Below, in pieces: positions 39,937-49,574 of a stretch of 64,000 nt of DNA (its first letter is position 1; the number at the start of each line of letters is the position of its first letter). Under the pieces are notes generated by a model, which worked only from the letters and a program-made list of their open reading frames with translations, ran no database searches and had not been told where the DNA came from. A program made the position numbers and the translations under genes. Source of the stretch: Streptomyces sp. NRRL WC-3742 (GTDB taxonomy: Bacteria > Actinomycetota > Actinomycetes > Streptomycetales > Streptomycetaceae); assembly GCF_000720635.1 (NCBI RefSeq), contig NZ_JOCF01000001.1, positions 186,001 through 250,000 on the forward strand, given 5' to 3'.

Positions 39937-40572
39937 GTAGTCGTAGGAGTCCAGGCGCTCGACCGGGACGAGGGCGGGCAGCAGGGCCTTCCAGACCCGG
40001 CGCACGCCGTCCGGGCCGAGCCGTTCCGGGCGGCCTCCGGACAGCAGCACCTGTCCGGCGGCGACGGCCGTCAGCAGTTCGGCAGCGGCGCGGCGGTCCA
40101 CCTCGGGGCACAGCTCCCCCGCGTCGTGGGCGCGCTCCAGCAGGCGGTGGACGACGGCGGTGAGGCTGCGCCAGGTGGCGTCGGTGCCCGCCGGGGTGCT
40201 CCCGGCCCCGGCGCAGAGCCCCTGGTCGCCGGCCCCGTACCGGCCGAGCCGCACGCCGGCCCGGACCACCACGTCCTCGCGCAGCATGCGGGCGAGTTCG
40301 TGCGAGAGGTCGATCAGGCCCTGGAGCGGGCGGCCCTCGGTGCGCAGGGCGCGCAGCGCGGCCGAGCCGATCTCCCGCCCGGCGGCGGCGCGCACACCGT
40401 CCGCGAGGGCCTGTTTGGAGACGAAGTGGAAGTAGAGCGCGCCCTTGCTCACGCCCGCCCTGCGGCTGATGCCGACCAGGCTGGCGGTCTCGAAGCCCAC
40501 CTCGGCGAAGGTGTTCGCCGCCGCGACCAGCACGGCGCTCCTGGTCCGTTCCGCGCGTACCTGCTTGACCAC
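39925..40572 (-). CDS. Gamma-butyrolactone receptor-like TetR regulator (pseudo-receptor type)
   Basis: 215 aa. N-terminus VKQVRAERTRSAVLVAAANTFAEVGF then GISRRAGVSKGALYFHFVSKQALADGV, diagnostic of the butyrolactone receptor family. The C-terminal domain is more diverged (AGAGSTPAGTDATWRSLTAVVHRLL), closer in style to the BarB/ScbR2 pseudo-receptors that bind antibiotics rather than butyrolactones; this assignment is tentative. GTG 40572 is preceded by a G-rich stretch. An ARE-like palindrome lies 270 bases upstream. Confidence 0.88.
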   Translation of the reverse strand: MVKQVRAERTRSAVLVAAANTFAEVGFETASLVGISRRAGVSKGALYFHFVSKQALADGVRAAAGREIGSAALRALRTEGRPLQGLIDLSHELARMLREDVVVRAGVRLGRYGAGDQGLCAGAGSTPAGTDATWRSLTAVVHRLLERAHDAGELCPEVDRRAAAELLTAVAAGQVLLSGGRPERLGPDGVRRVWKALLPALVPVERLDSYDYWPT

Positions 40573-40981
40573 TGGCCCCCGCCCCTCATGGCTCTGCCGG
40601 ACGCGGTCCCCACCCCGTCCGGCTGCTGTCAGCGCGCCGTCGACCGCGGCGTGCAGCGCCTCGCATGCGCACGGCGATCACCGAAACCGCACGGCTGGTC
40701 TCTAACCTAGCCCCCTCGTCGACCCCGCCGTTCAGGGGGGACGGGCCCCCGCCCGAGGTCGGGGGTCGCCCGACCGGCATTTCCGCAGTCCAGAGGGGGT
40801 GTGACGGGTCGCGCGGCCGGGGTGGCCCTGACCGCAGAAACACATACCGGGTGGTATGTATGTTTTGCTCCGAAGCGTCCGAAGCATCCGGCCAGCATCC
40901 GGAGCCTGCTGCTCGTGGAGCCGGTCGGAGCCGGGTCCCGCCTCCCGCCGGCAGGCTGACGCGGGAGGCGGGGAGCGGGCT
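40573..40981. other. Intergenic region upstream of the pseudo-receptor gene
   Basis: 409 bases. It contains the ARE-like palindrome at 40842-40859 and otherwise no convincing gene on either strand; longer open frames lack normal third-position bias. It probably holds a long leader or a distant promoter of the regulator. Confidence 0.5.
40842..40859. promoter_or_regulatory. ARE-like palindrome (butyrolactone-receptor site)
   Basis: ACATACC-gggt-GGTATGT, perfect 7-bp arms with outer A/T-rich flanks AAAC and GTTT, resembling the autoregulatory elements bound by ScbR/ArpA proteins. It is the only such site noticed and lies upstream of the receptor-like gene at 40572. Confidence 0.65.
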
Positions 40982-41386
40982 CTACGCGGCGGCCAGGGCC
41001 GCCGGGCGGCCCGCGTGCATCACGCTGAGGTTGGTGGCCAGCCGGACCGGGTCCTGGGTCAGCCAGAGCCGCAGCGCGGCGCCCAGCATCGCGCTGGCCG
41101 ACTCGATCCGCAGCCCGGTGATCTGGGCGATCCGGGCCGCCCCCGGCACCAGCAGGTCGGCCAGCGGGGCCGGCAGCCAGACCGTCAGGGCGCACGGCGC
41201 GGGCGACGCCAGGGCGCCGAGCAGCCGGTAGGCGTCCTGCGGCGAGCTGAGCGTGGGGATGACGTCCAGCAGGCCGTCCGCCACCACCTCGGACACGTCG
41301 CTCCGGTGCCCCTGGGCGAGCCGCCGGAGCAGCAGTTGCTCACGAGCGGTGATTCGGACGGTCAGCATGACCTCGTCGCACTCCAT
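40982..41386 (-). CDS. Hypothetical protein, ribbon-helix-helix-like N-terminus
   Basis: 134 aa, unrecognised. It starts MLTVRITAREQLLLRRLAQGHRSDVSEVVADGLL, which has the strand-helix-helix look of small DNA-binding proteins. The rest (APCALTVWLPAPLADLLVPGAARIAQITGL) repeats a similar pattern, so it could be a tandem of two such units. A strong GGAGGAGAT ribosome-binding site precedes ATG 41386. Confidence 0.6.
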   Translation of the reverse strand: MECDEVMLTVRITAREQLLLRRLAQGHRSDVSEVVADGLLDVIPTLSSPQDAYRLLGALASPAPCALTVWLPAPLADLLVPGAARIAQITGLRIESASAMLGAALRLWLTQDPVRLATNLSVMHAGRPAALAAA

Positions 41387-41507
41387 TGCGCGATCTCCTC
41401 CTCAAGTCCCTCCCGTACCGGCCGGCGGCCGGCACGAACTACCCCTGTCGCACCTCGGCCCGGCTACCTCTGCGGAAAGCCGGGCCGGTGGGTGTGTGCC
41501 GCCCCGG

Positions 41508-42635
41508 TCAGACCCCCGCGTAGGAGTGCTTTCCGGTGACGAAGATGTTCACGCCGTAGTAGTTGAAGAGCCAGCAGGCGAAGGCCGCCAGCGCCAGGTA
41601 GGCCGCCTTGCGGCCCTTCCAGCCAGCCGTGGCGCGGGCGTGCAGGTAGGCGGCGTAGGCGACCCAGGTGATGAACGACCAGGTCTCCTTCGGGTCCCAC
41701 TCCCAGTACTTGCCCCAGGCCGCCTCGGCCCAGACCGCGCCCGCGATGATGGTGAACGTCCACAGCGGGAACACCAGGGCGTTGATCCGGTAGGACAGCT
41801 TGTCGAAGGTGGACGCGGCCGGCAGGCGGCGCCAGATCGAGGCCGAGGTGCCCAGCGGGCCGGTGGTCAGACCGGCGGCAGTGCGCCTCTCGAAGGAGTC
41901 CTTGCCGAGGTAGAGCAGGGTGGCGATGAACGCCGCGTAGAAGGCGCCGCCGCAGAAGATCGCGGTGGAGACGTGGATCGCCAGCCACGGCGAGTGCAGC
42001 GCCGGGACGAGCTGGTCGGACTCGGTGTACAGCAGCGAGGTCGCGATGCCCAGGGTCAGCAGCGCGGCGAGCACGACGGGCAGGCCCAGCCAGCGCACGT
42101 TCTTCTTCCAGGCCAGCAGCGCCAGGTAGGAGGCCGTCATCGCGAAGGCGAAGGCGCAGGAGAACTCGTACATGTTCCCCCACGGCCAGCGGGAGACCGA
42201 CAGGCCGCGGGCGACGATGCCGCCGCCGTGCAGCAGCAGGGCCAGCACGCTGAGGGAGACGGCGATGCGGCCGGCGAGGTCGGCCCGCTCGCTGGTGCCG
42301 GCCGCGCCGGGGCCGTCCACCTCGTCCGCGCCGCGGCCGCTGGTGACCACCGTCGCGCCCTCGCCGGCCACGGCGGTACGGGTGAGCGTGGTGGTCCGGC
42401 CGCCGGTACCGGCCACCGTGACGGTGACCTTCTTGGCGGCCTTCGTCGAGGCCGTGGCGACGGTCTCGGAGAGGCTGGCCGCCGCCGCGTTCGACCGGAC
42501 GGCGATGGCGCCCTTGCTGCCGAACGTCCACTCGATCATGTGGGCGAACATGGCGAGGGTGTAGACCACCATGGCCGAATAGATCAGCTTGTTGGAAAGA
42601 TCGGCCAGCTGTGGGTCGACCGAGGCGAGTTGCAC
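41508..42635 (-). CDS. ccsB: Cytochrome c biogenesis protein CcsB (heme transporter/ligase)
   Basis: 375 aa multi-pass membrane protein of system II. The heme-handling WWD domain is WGKYWEWDPKETWSFITWVAY, with membrane helices before and after and a conserved His-containing loop. It works with ResB to attach heme to apocytochrome c outside the membrane. An unusual Thr/Val/Ala-rich extension (about residues 45-100) follows the first helix. GTG 42635 follows AAGGAG, 3 bases past the resB stop. Confidence 0.93.
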   Translation of the reverse strand: MQLASVDPQLADLSNKLIYSAMVVYTLAMFAHMIEWTFGSKGAIAVRSNAAAASLSETVATASTKAAKKVTVTVAGTGGRTTTLTRTAVAGEGATVVTSGRGADEVDGPGAAGTSERADLAGRIAVSLSVLALLLHGGGIVARGLSVSRWPWGNMYEFSCAFAFAMTASYLALLAWKKNVRWLGLPVVLAALLTLGIATSLLYTESDQLVPALHSPWLAIHVSTAIFCGGAFYAAFIATLLYLGKDSFERRTAAGLTTGPLGTSASIWRRLPAASTFDKLSYRINALVFPLWTFTIIAGAVWAEAAWGKYWEWDPKETWSFITWVAYAAYLHARATAGWKGRKAAYLALAAFACWLFNYYGVNIFVTGKHSYAGV

Positions 42636-42638
42636 CGT

Positions 42639-44426
42639 CTACTCCTTGGAGTTCAGGTCGGCGGGGGCAGGTTCCGAGGGTGCGTCCACAGCTCCGGGGT
42701 CGGGGCCGGGGTCTTCCGAGTCGTCAGAGTCGTCGGAGTCGTCAGTGTTGTCAGAGCCGTCCGCGGCGGAGGCGTCGTCCGTGGCGGGGGCGTCGTCCTG
42801 GAGGTCCACCGCGAGTTCGGCCAGCTCCTCGGCGATCTTGGCCGACTCGCTGCGGCTGAGGCCCGCCAGCTCCACCTGGGTGCCGCCGCCCGGCAGGGCG
42901 AGGGCCCGCACCCAGATCCGGCGGCGCTGGATGAACAGCGAGCCGATCAGGCCGAGGATCGCCAGGACCGCGCCGGTCAGGGCGACCTCGTTGCCCGGGC
43001 GGTGCGAGATGTTGAGGCTGACGAAGCGCTTGTAGCCGTCGAAGGTGAGCGTGCCGTAGCCGTCCGGGAGGTCCCAGCCCTGGCCGGGCTTGAGCCGGAC
43101 CCTCGCGGGCTGGCCGTCCTGCATCAGCTGGGTCATCTTGCGGGTTTCCAGCTGGTAGATGTTCTGCGGCCGGCCCGCGTCGTTGCCGAGGTCGCCCGCC
43201 CAGGCGTTGAGCACCAGCATCGGGGCGGCGTCGTCCGGGAAGAGCGAGATCGGGCCGGTGTTCTCGAAGCTGGCCGGGGCGGTCGGCAGGAAGTTGCCGG
43301 TGAACCCGAGCTGGACCTTCTTGCCGTCCGGGCCGACGCCGTAGTCGGAGACCTTCACGACGCCGGTGGACGTCTGGTTGGCGTCCTGCGGCAGGAACGG
43401 CGTGGCGCCGTGGTAGACGACCTCGCCCTTGGCGTTCTTGACGGTCACCACGGGCGCGAAGCCGTGGCCGATCAGGAAGACCTTGCTGCCGCCGATCTCC
43501 AGCGGGTGGTTGACCTCGATCTTGCCCTGCTTGGTCTGCGTCGGGTCGCTGCCGGTGGAGTACTCGACGTTCGCGGTGAACTGCCGGGCCGCGCCGATCT
43601 GCGAACCGCTGGACTGGAAGCGGGCGGTGAAGGCGTCCAGCTTCAGGTAGAAGGGGTCGAGGTCGTCGGAGGTGTAGAACGGGGTGCCGCTGAAGTCGTC
43701 GATCTGGGTGATCGTGTTGGCGTAGCCCTCGCCCTCGATCATCAGCTTGCCGGCCGTGCCGGAGGCCAGGCTCGCCCAGGCGAAACCGCCGAGCAGGGCG
43801 AACAGCGACAGGTGGAACAGCAGGTTGCCGACCTCGCGCAGGTACCCCTTCTCGGCCGCCACCGAGTCGCCCGACAGGTGCGCCCGGAAGCCGCGCCTGC
43901 GCAGCAGCCGGTGCGCGGCGGCGTTGACCGCCTCCGCCTCGGCCTCGGTGCGCCAGGCCGCGTACACCGGCATCCGGGTCAGGTTGCGCGGCGCCGCCGG
44001 GGGGCGGGAGCGCAGCACGCCGACGAACTGCCAGGTGCGCGGCACGATGCAGCCGGCCAGCGAGACGAACAGCAGGATGTAGATCGCGGAGAACCACACC
44101 GAGCTGTAGACGTCGAACAGCTGGAGCTTCTCGTAGATCGGCGCGACGGTGGTGTGCTGCGCCTTCCAGGCGACGACCTTGAGCGCGGCCTGGCTGCCCT
44201 GGCCGTTCTGCGGCAGCAGCGAGCCGGGGATCGCGGCCAGCGACAGCAGGAACAGCAGGATCAGCGCGACCCGCATGGAGGTCAGCTGACGCCACATCCA
44301 GCGCGCCCAGCCGATCACCCCTATGCCGGTGGGGCCGTCCGAATCGACCGGCGCGGTGCTGAGCCGCTCGGCCTCGGTGTCGTCCGGCGCCGGCGGCAGC
44401 TCGGCCTCGGTCGTGGTCTTGCTCAC
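42639..44426 (-). CDS. resB: Cytochrome c biogenesis protein ResB (Ccs1)
   Basis: 595 aa. The N-terminal membrane helices (RVALILLFLLSLAAIPGSLLPQ, WFSAIYILLFVSLAGCIVPR) and the large extracellular ResB domain (VEYSTGSDPTQTKQGKIEVNHPLEIGGSKVFLIGHGFAP) are recognisable; the C-terminal 80 residues are Asp/Ser-rich. GTG 44426 starts 2 bases past the ccdA stop. Partner of CcsB in the system II heme lyase. Confidence 0.92.
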   Translation of the reverse strand: MSKTTTEAELPPAPDDTEAERLSTAPVDSDGPTGIGVIGWARWMWRQLTSMRVALILLFLLSLAAIPGSLLPQNGQGSQAALKVVAWKAQHTTVAPIYEKLQLFDVYSSVWFSAIYILLFVSLAGCIVPRTWQFVGVLRSRPPAAPRNLTRMPVYAAWRTEAEAEAVNAAAHRLLRRRGFRAHLSGDSVAAEKGYLREVGNLLFHLSLFALLGGFAWASLASGTAGKLMIEGEGYANTITQIDDFSGTPFYTSDDLDPFYLKLDAFTARFQSSGSQIGAARQFTANVEYSTGSDPTQTKQGKIEVNHPLEIGGSKVFLIGHGFAPVVTVKNAKGEVVYHGATPFLPQDANQTSTGVVKVSDYGVGPDGKKVQLGFTGNFLPTAPASFENTGPISLFPDDAAPMLVLNAWAGDLGNDAGRPQNIYQLETRKMTQLMQDGQPARVRLKPGQGWDLPDGYGTLTFDGYKRFVSLNISHRPGNEVALTGAVLAILGLIGSLFIQRRRIWVRALALPGGGTQVELAGLSRSESAKIAEELAELAVDLQDDAPATDDASAADGSDNTDDSDDSDDSEDPGPDPGAVDAPSEPAPADLNSKE

Positions 44427-44428
44427 GC

Positions 44429-45226
44429 TCAGATTCCGATCTGGAAGTCGGCGGTCCAGGACTGCAGGTCGCTCACCATCGCGTCCCACTGCCCGGTGAC
44501 GAGCAGCAGGCCGACCAGGACGAGCATGCCGCCGCCGATCCGCATGACGAGCGGGTAGTGCCGCTTGACCCAGCCGAAGGCGCCCAGCGCCCGGCGGAAG
44601 GCCAGCGCGGCCACGATGAACGGTAGTCCCAGGCCCAGGCAGTAGAAGGTCATCAGCAGTGCGCCGCGTGCCGCATCGGCCTGGTTCAGGGCCAGGCCCT
44701 GGACGGCGGACATGGTCGGGCCGATGCAGGGCGTCCAGCCGACGCCGAAGACCACGCCCAGCAGGGGGGCTCCCAGCAGGCCGATGGCCGGGCGGCGGTG
44801 CGAGCGGACCTCGCGCATGCTCAGGCCGGGGACGAGGCCCATGAAGGCCAGGCCCATGACGACGGTCGCCGTGCCGAGCACGATCGAGATGACCCGCTTG
44901 TGCTCCTGGAGGGTGTCGCCGAACTGGCCGAACAGCGCGCCGCCGGAGACGAAGACCGCGGTGAAGCCGAGGACGAACAGGGCCGCGCCGGCCAGCATCC
45001 GGCCGCGGCGGGCGCCGCGGGCGTCGGCGAGGTCGGCGGCGGAGAAGCCGGTGACGTACGAGAGGTAGCCGGGCACCAGCGGCAGGACGCAGGGCGAGAA
45101 GAAGGAGAGCAGTCCGGCCGCGACCGCGATCGGCGCGGCGGCCAGCAGCGCCCCGCTCTGGACGGTGGTGAAGGTGTCGGCCAGGTGGAGTGCGGCGGGG
45201 TGGAGTGCGGCGGCTTCGGCGCTCAC
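44429..45226 (-). CDS. ccdA: Cytochrome c biogenesis protein CcdA (thiol electron transporter)
   Basis: 265 aa with about six membrane helices. The redox cysteines appear in FFSPCVLPLVPGYLSY and VGWTPCIGPTMSAV, the CcdA/DsbD signature. It carries electrons from cytoplasmic thioredoxin to the extracellular TlpA-like protein. GTG 45226 overlaps the stop of the TlpA-like gene by 4 bases. Confidence 0.93.
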   Translation of the reverse strand: MSAEAAALHPAALHLADTFTTVQSGALLAAAPIAVAAGLLSFFSPCVLPLVPGYLSYVTGFSAADLADARGARRGRMLAGAALFVLGFTAVFVSGGALFGQFGDTLQEHKRVISIVLGTATVVMGLAFMGLVPGLSMREVRSHRRPAIGLLGAPLLGVVFGVGWTPCIGPTMSAVQGLALNQADAARGALLMTFYCLGLGLPFIVAALAFRRALGAFGWVKRHYPLVMRIGGGMLVLVGLLLVTGQWDAMVSDLQSWTADFQIGI

Positions 45227-45840
45227 TTCGCGGGCTCCGCGACCACCGGCTGGAGGATCGACTCCAGCGCGTCGTCCACCGTGCCGCCGACGGCGCGGGC
45301 GGCCAGCTTGCCGTCCCGGTCGATGATCAGGGTGGTCGGGATGGACTGCATGCTCAGGCTGCCCTTGGGGAACTTGAGCAGCTGGCTGCCGGCCGGGTCG
45401 AAGATGCTCGGGTAGGTGACGCCCTTCTCCTGCTCGAAGCGGACGGCGTTGGTCTTCTCCGAGTCCCGGGTGTTGATGCCCAGGAACTGCACGCCCTGGT
45501 CCTTGTACTTGGTCCAGACGCGCTGCAGGTCGTCCGCCTCGCCGCGGCAGGGGCCGCACCAGGAGCCCCAGACGTTGAGCACCACGACCTTGCCCCGGTA
45601 GTCGGAGAGCTTCACCTGGCCTCCGTCGAGCGTCTCGCCGGAGATGTCGGGGGCCTCCACGCGGTGGCCGGGCTCGGCCTTGGAGATGTTGGTGTCCTTG
45701 ACGGAGACGAAGCCCACCTGGTCCGCGCCGTTGCCCGAGGAGCCCGAGGAGGAGCATCCGGTGAGGGCGAGCGCAGCGGCGGCGGCAGTGGCGGCGGCGG
45801 CTGCGGCGACACGGGGACGGGGGCGCGTCATGGCAGACAT
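45223..45840 (-). CDS. TlpA/ResA-like thioredoxin lipoprotein
   Basis: 205 aa. The lipoprotein signal is residues 1-about 31 with lipobox LTGC; the thioredoxin fold carries the active-site WCGPC, a cis-Pro segment (SIPTTLIID) and the LDGGQVKLSDYRGKVVVLNVW strand-helix. It should reduce apocytochrome c cysteines for heme attachment, being re-reduced by CcdA. ATG 45840 or 45831 may start; no Shine-Dalgarno is evident. It is the first gene of the ccs operon. Confidence 0.92.
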   Translation of the reverse strand: MSAMTRPRPRVAAAAAATAAAAALALTGCSSSGSSGNGADQVGFVSVKDTNISKAEPGHRVEAPDISGETLDGGQVKLSDYRGKVVVLNVWGSWCGPCRGEADDLQRVWTKYKDQGVQFLGINTRDSEKTNAVRFEQEKGVTYPSIFDPAGSQLLKFPKGSLSMQSIPTTLIIDRDGKLAARAVGGTVDDALESILQPVVAEPAK

Positions 45841-45923
45841 GTGAAAAGTTTCGCATGGAGGCCGGGCACCGTTCGCCGGGGTCCCGCCCTGCGCGCCGCA
45901 CCCCGTCTGACCTGCGACGCAAT

Positions 45924-45953
45924 CGGGCCGCCCGGGGGTCACCGGGCGGCCCG
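45924..45953. terminator. Hairpin terminator after the histidine phosphatase
   Basis: 12-bp perfect arms (CGGGCCGCCCGG) with a 6-base loop in the 215-base gap between the histidine phosphatase stop and the start of the TlpA-like gene, both on the minus strand. Confidence 0.75.
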
Positions 45954-46055
45954 AGGCCATACTTACCCGCCGTTTACGCGGGCCTGGCGCGGCGCTCGGC
46001 CGCACTCAGCCGAGCTCGCTCGCGTGCGGCCACGTGCGGGCGCGTTCGGTCGCGT

Positions 46056-46739
46056 TCAGGCGCCGAAGCTCTTGCCCACCGGCTTGTCGCCCTTCTTGCC
46101 CTTGCCGATCAGGTGGGCGGGCAGCAGGTCGCGGGCCGGCTCGCGGTAGCCGACGGAGACGATCTTGTCGCCCTCGAAGGTGAAGCTGGTCAGCGAGGCC
46201 AGCGAGCACTGCCGCTTGCGCGGGTCGTGCCAGAGCCGGCGGCGCTCGACGAAGGAGCGCAGGATCCAGATCGGCAGCTGGTGGCTGACGCAGACCGCCT
46301 CGTGCCCGCGCGCGGCGTCCCGGGCGGCGCCCAGCGCGCCCATCATCCGCACGACCTGGTCGAGGTAGGGCTCGCCCCAGGACGGCTTGAACGGGTTGGT
46401 CAGGTACTTCCAGTAGCCGGGGTTGCGCAGCGAGCCGTCACCGACGCCGAAGGTCTTGCCCTCGAAGATGTTCTCCGCCTCGATCAGCCGCTCGTCGACG
46501 GCGACCTCCAGGCCGTGCGCCTTGCCGATCGGCTCGGCGGTCTCCTGGGCGCGCTCCAGCGGGGAGGCCACCACGTGGGTGATGTCCCGCCCGGCCAGGT
46601 CCTCGGCGACCCGGTCGGCCATCAGCCGGCCCAGCTCGGACAGGTGGTAGCCGGGCATGCGCCCGTACAGGACGCCCTCCGGGTTGTGCACCTCACCGTG
46701 TCGCATCACGTGGACGACGGTGATCTCCTTGGCGCTCAC
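46056..46739 (-). CDS. Histidine phosphatase family protein
   Basis: 227 aa, phosphoglycerate-mutase-like fold. RHG motif in VHVMRHGEVHNPEG, LSELGRLMADRVAE, SPLERAQETAEPI and the second His in AVCVSHQLPIWIL are all present. Substrate unknown; its place between hemL and the ccs operon is conserved in streptomycetes, from memory. GTG 46739 follows AGGAG. Confidence 0.9.
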   Translation of the reverse strand: MSAKEITVVHVMRHGEVHNPEGVLYGRMPGYHLSELGRLMADRVAEDLAGRDITHVVASPLERAQETAEPIGKAHGLEVAVDERLIEAENIFEGKTFGVGDGSLRNPGYWKYLTNPFKPSWGEPYLDQVVRMMGALGAARDAARGHEAVCVSHQLPIWILRSFVERRRLWHDPRKRQCSLASLTSFTFEGDKIVSVGYREPARDLLPAHLIGKGKKGDKPVGKSFGA

Positions 46740-46764
46740 TTCTCGGTACTCCTGAAGGTCTCGG

Positions 46765-48093
46765 TCAGGCGGTGGCGGCGGCAGCGGCGCGGGCGGCGGC
46801 CGGAAGGGCGGCGGCGATCCGCTCGATCGCCCGCTCGTCGTGGGACGCCGAGACGAACCAGGACTCGAAGGCGGACGGCGGCAGGTAGACGCCCTCGGCC
46901 AGCATGGCGTGGAAGAAGGCGGTGAAACGGTACGCCTCCTGGGTCTTCGCCTCGTCGTAGTTGGTGACCGGCGCCTCGGTGAAGAAGACCGAGAACATGT
47001 TCCCGGCGGTCTGCAGCCGGTGGGCCACGCCCTCCTTGGCGAGCGCCTCGGACACCAGGCCGGAGATCTCGGCGGAGACCTTGTCGACCGTCGCGTACAC
47101 CTCGTCGGTGCAGCCGCGCAGCTGGGCCAGGCCCGCCGCGGTGGCGATCGGGTTCCCGGAGAGGGTGCCCGCCTGGTAGACCGGGCCGGCCGGGGCGAGG
47201 TGGGCCATCACGTCGGCGCGGCCGCCGAAGGCCGCCGCGGGGAAGCCGCCGCCCATGACCTTGCCGAAGGTCAGCAGGTCAGGCGCCCAGCCCTCGTTCG
47301 CGGCCTCCAGGCCGTACCAGCCGGCCTTGGAGACGCGGAAGCCGGTCATCACCTCGTCGGAGACGAACAGCGCGCCGTTCTCGCGGCAGAGGCGGGCCAG
47401 GCCCCCGTTGAAGCCGGGCAGCGGCGGGACGACGCCCATGTTGCCGGGCGACGCCTCGGTGATGACGCAGGCGATCTCGCCGGGGTGCGCGGCGAAGGCG
47501 GCCTCGACGGCGGCCAGGTCGTTGTACGGGAGCACGATGGTGTCGCCGGCCTGGGCGCCGGTGACGCCGGGCGTGTCCGGCAGGCCGAAGGTGGCGACGC
47601 CGGAACCGGCGGCGGCCAGCAGCGCGTCCACGTGACCGTGGTAACAGCCGGCGAACTTGACCACCTTCGCCCGGCCGGTGAAGCCGCGGGCCAACCGGAT
47701 CGCCGACATGGTGGCCTCCGTACCGGAGGAGACCAGGCGGACCTGCTCGACCGGGGCGACCCGGGAGACGATCTCCTCGGCCAGTTCGACCTCGCCCCGG
47801 CCGGGCGTGCCGAAGGAGGTGCCGTGGGTCACCGCCTGCTGGACGGCGTCGATCACGGCGGGGTGCGCGTGGCCGAGGATCATCGGGCCCCAGGAGCAGA
47901 CCAGGTCGACGTATTCGCGGCCGTCGGCGTCGGTGAGGTAGGGACCGGTGCCCGAGACCATGAAGCGCGGCGTGCCGCCGACCGCGCGGAAGGCGCGCAC
48001 CGGGGAGTTGACGCCGCCGGGCGTCACGACCGAGGCGCGGTCGAACAGCGACTGGGACTGGGGGGCTTCATAGGGGTAGCTCACAAAGGACAT
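46765..48093 (-). CDS. hemL: Glutamate-1-semialdehyde 2,1-aminomutase
   Basis: 442 aa PLP enzyme converting glutamate-1-semialdehyde into 5-aminolevulinate. Recognisable are [15 protein letters not shown] near the start, [15 protein letters not shown], and the PLP lysine in [13 protein letters not shown] (Lys278). It completes the C5 route started by hemA at 61-62 kb. The start is ATG 48093. Confidence 0.95.
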   Translation of the reverse strand: MSFVSYPYEAPQSQSLFDRASVVTPGGVNSPVRAFRAVGGTPRFMVSGTGPYLTDADGREYVDLVCSWGPMILGHAHPAVIDAVQQAVTHGTSFGTPGRGEVELAEEIVSRVAPVEQVRLVSSGTEATMSAIRLARGFTGRAKVVKFAGCYHGHVDALLAAAGSGVATFGLPDTPGVTGAQAGDTIVLPYNDLAAVEAAFAAHPGEIACVITEASPGNMGVVPPLPGFNGGLARLCRENGALFVSDEVMTGFRVSKAGWYGLEAANEGWAPDLLTFGKVMGGGFPAAAFGGRADVMAHLAPAGPVYQAGTLSGNPIATAAGLAQLRGCTDEVYATVDKVSAEISGLVSEALAKEGVAHRLQTAGNMFSVFFTEAPVTNYDEAKTQEAYRFTAFFHAMLAEGVYLPPSAFESWFVSASHDERAIERIAAALPAAARAAAAATA

Positions 48094-48132
48094 GGTCTCA
48101 AATCGTGTCCTTGCCCTCTGCATGTCGGACCC

Positions 48133-48152
48133 GATCATCTGGAACGATGATC
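48133..48152. promoter_or_regulatory. Palindrome upstream of hemL
   Basis: GATCATC-tggaac-GATGATC, perfect 7-bp arms, 40 bases upstream of the hemL start. Candidate operator; no known regulator can be matched. Confidence 0.35.
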
Positions 48153-48345
48153 CGGGCACTGTTGTCGGTAGGTTGTCCTTGCACACCGGGCGCGTGAGCG
48201 CGCCGGTGAGTGGCAGGGGTGTGGAAGGACTGCCGCGTACCGCGAATGGGTACGGCGGCGCATGACGGGTAAGGAGCACGTCCGGAGGGACGCCGGGCGT
48301 GCGGGGGTCTGTCGATTCCGGCGAATTCCGGTGAGGATGGTCCGA

Positions 48346-48966
48346 GTGTCCGAGGCGCAGGACGGCTACGACGAGGCTGCGGGTGGCCCCCGCCGTCCGA
48401 CCGAAGCCGCACGCGGGGGTACGGGAGCGGGTACGGGACGTGGCCGTCGCGGCGGCGAGAGGCGGGGTGAGGGACGCGTGGGGGTGACGTACAAGTACTT
48501 CGGCGCACCGGACCGCGCGACCGCCGCGAGAGTGCCCACCGCGCTCGGCCCGGGCGGGCTGGGCCTGGACGCGGGCGAGCTCGGCGCGCTCGGCCGGCTC
48601 GGGGACCTGATGGAGACCAGCGGCTCGCCCAACGGGCACCTGTCGACCAAGATCAAGCCGGAGACGATGAGCGCGATGGTGCTCACCGGCATCCAGGGCG
48701 TACCGCTGCACCAGGTGCCGCCGCTCGAGCTCGTCGTCCTGCACCCCGACTACGCCGTCGTCCAGCTCCCGCACAACGTGGTCGAGCCGCTGCGCAAGGC
48801 GGACGAGACCGAGCTCGGCGCGGCGGCCTTCATCTGGTCCACCGTCCCGGACCGGCGCGGGCCGCGCGACGCCTTCGTCATCTACACGATGCTGCACGAG
48901 TGGCAGGACTTCGCGAACCGGCTGCACGACGCCGGGCACCAGCTGTACTGCCTGGTCTGGCCGTAA
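48346..48966 (+). CDS. Conserved hypothetical protein
   Basis: 206 aa, unrecognised but with a well-structured C-terminal domain ([70 protein letters not shown]). The N-terminal 50 residues are low-complexity Gly/Arg. GTG 48346 follows GAGG with 9-base spacing; ATG 48337, ATG 48262 or GTG 48478 are other possible starts. It reads like a family confined to actinobacteria. Confidence 0.7.
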   Translation: MSEAQDGYDEAAGGPRRPTEAARGGTGAGTGRGRRGGERRGEGRVGVTYKYFGAPDRATAARVPTALGPGGLGLDAGELGALGRLGDLMETSGSPNGHLSTKIKPETMSAMVLTGIQGVPLHQVPPLELVVLHPDYAVVQLPHNVVEPLRKADETELGAAAFIWSTVPDRRGPRDAFVIYTMLHEWQDFANRLHDAGHQLYCLVWP

Positions 48967-48998
48967 CGGTCCCGCGCCGCGCGGCAGTTGGCCGGTGG

Positions 48999-49490
48999 TC
49001 AGGTGCCGCGGGGACGGCGGGCGCGGCGGACGGGGCGGTCGCTCCCGACCGGTTCGGCGAGGTGGCCCTCCACCAGGCGGGCCAGTGCGGTGACGAAGAC
49101 CTCGCGCTCGGAGCTGGGCAGGGAGTCCAGCAGGTCCCGGTGGACGCGGTCGGCGATGGCGGTGCCGCGCTCGACGGCGTGGGCGCCGGCCTCCGTCACG
49201 GAGACGATCCGGGCCCGGCGGTCGGCCGTGGAGGGGTGGCGCTCGGCGAGGCCGGCCTTCTCCAGTTCGTCGACGGTGACGACCATGGTGGTCTTGTCGA
49301 CGTCCGTCAGCTCGGCCAGCTGGATCTGGGTGTGCTCGGCCTGCTGGGCGTGGAAGAGCACGCTGTACTCGCGGGGGGTGATCCCCAGCTCGGCGAAGGC
49401 CGCCGCCATCCTGGTCGCCAGGACGTGGCTGGCGTGGTCCAGCAGTCCGGAGAGGTCACGGGTGCGGGGCGCCGGCGGGGTCGTCGTCAT
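48999..49490 (-). CDS. MarR family transcriptional regulator
   Basis: 163 aa. Winged HTH core [63 protein letters not shown], exactly the MarR layout. Controls are unknown; it stands alone and has no divergent gene. Confidence 0.92.
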   Translation of the reverse strand: MTTTPPAPRTRDLSGLLDHASHVLATRMAAAFAELGITPREYSVLFHAQQAEHTQIQLAELTDVDKTTMVVTVDELEKAGLAERHPSTADRRARIVSVTEAGAHAVERGTAIADRVHRDLLDSLPSSEREVFVTALARLVEGHLAEPVGSDRPVRRARRPRGT

Positions 49491-49574
49491 GCGGTCGAGG
49501 TTAGCAACGGCCCGTCCGGGAGCGGATGATCCCGTTGCGAACCAATCCGCGTGGCTCCACCGCGGCCGCCGGGC

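Noticed and set aside
41253..44558. 1100-codon plus-strand frame across ccsB and resB
   Set aside because: Antisense shadow of two well-identified membrane proteins; no start site or family similarity.
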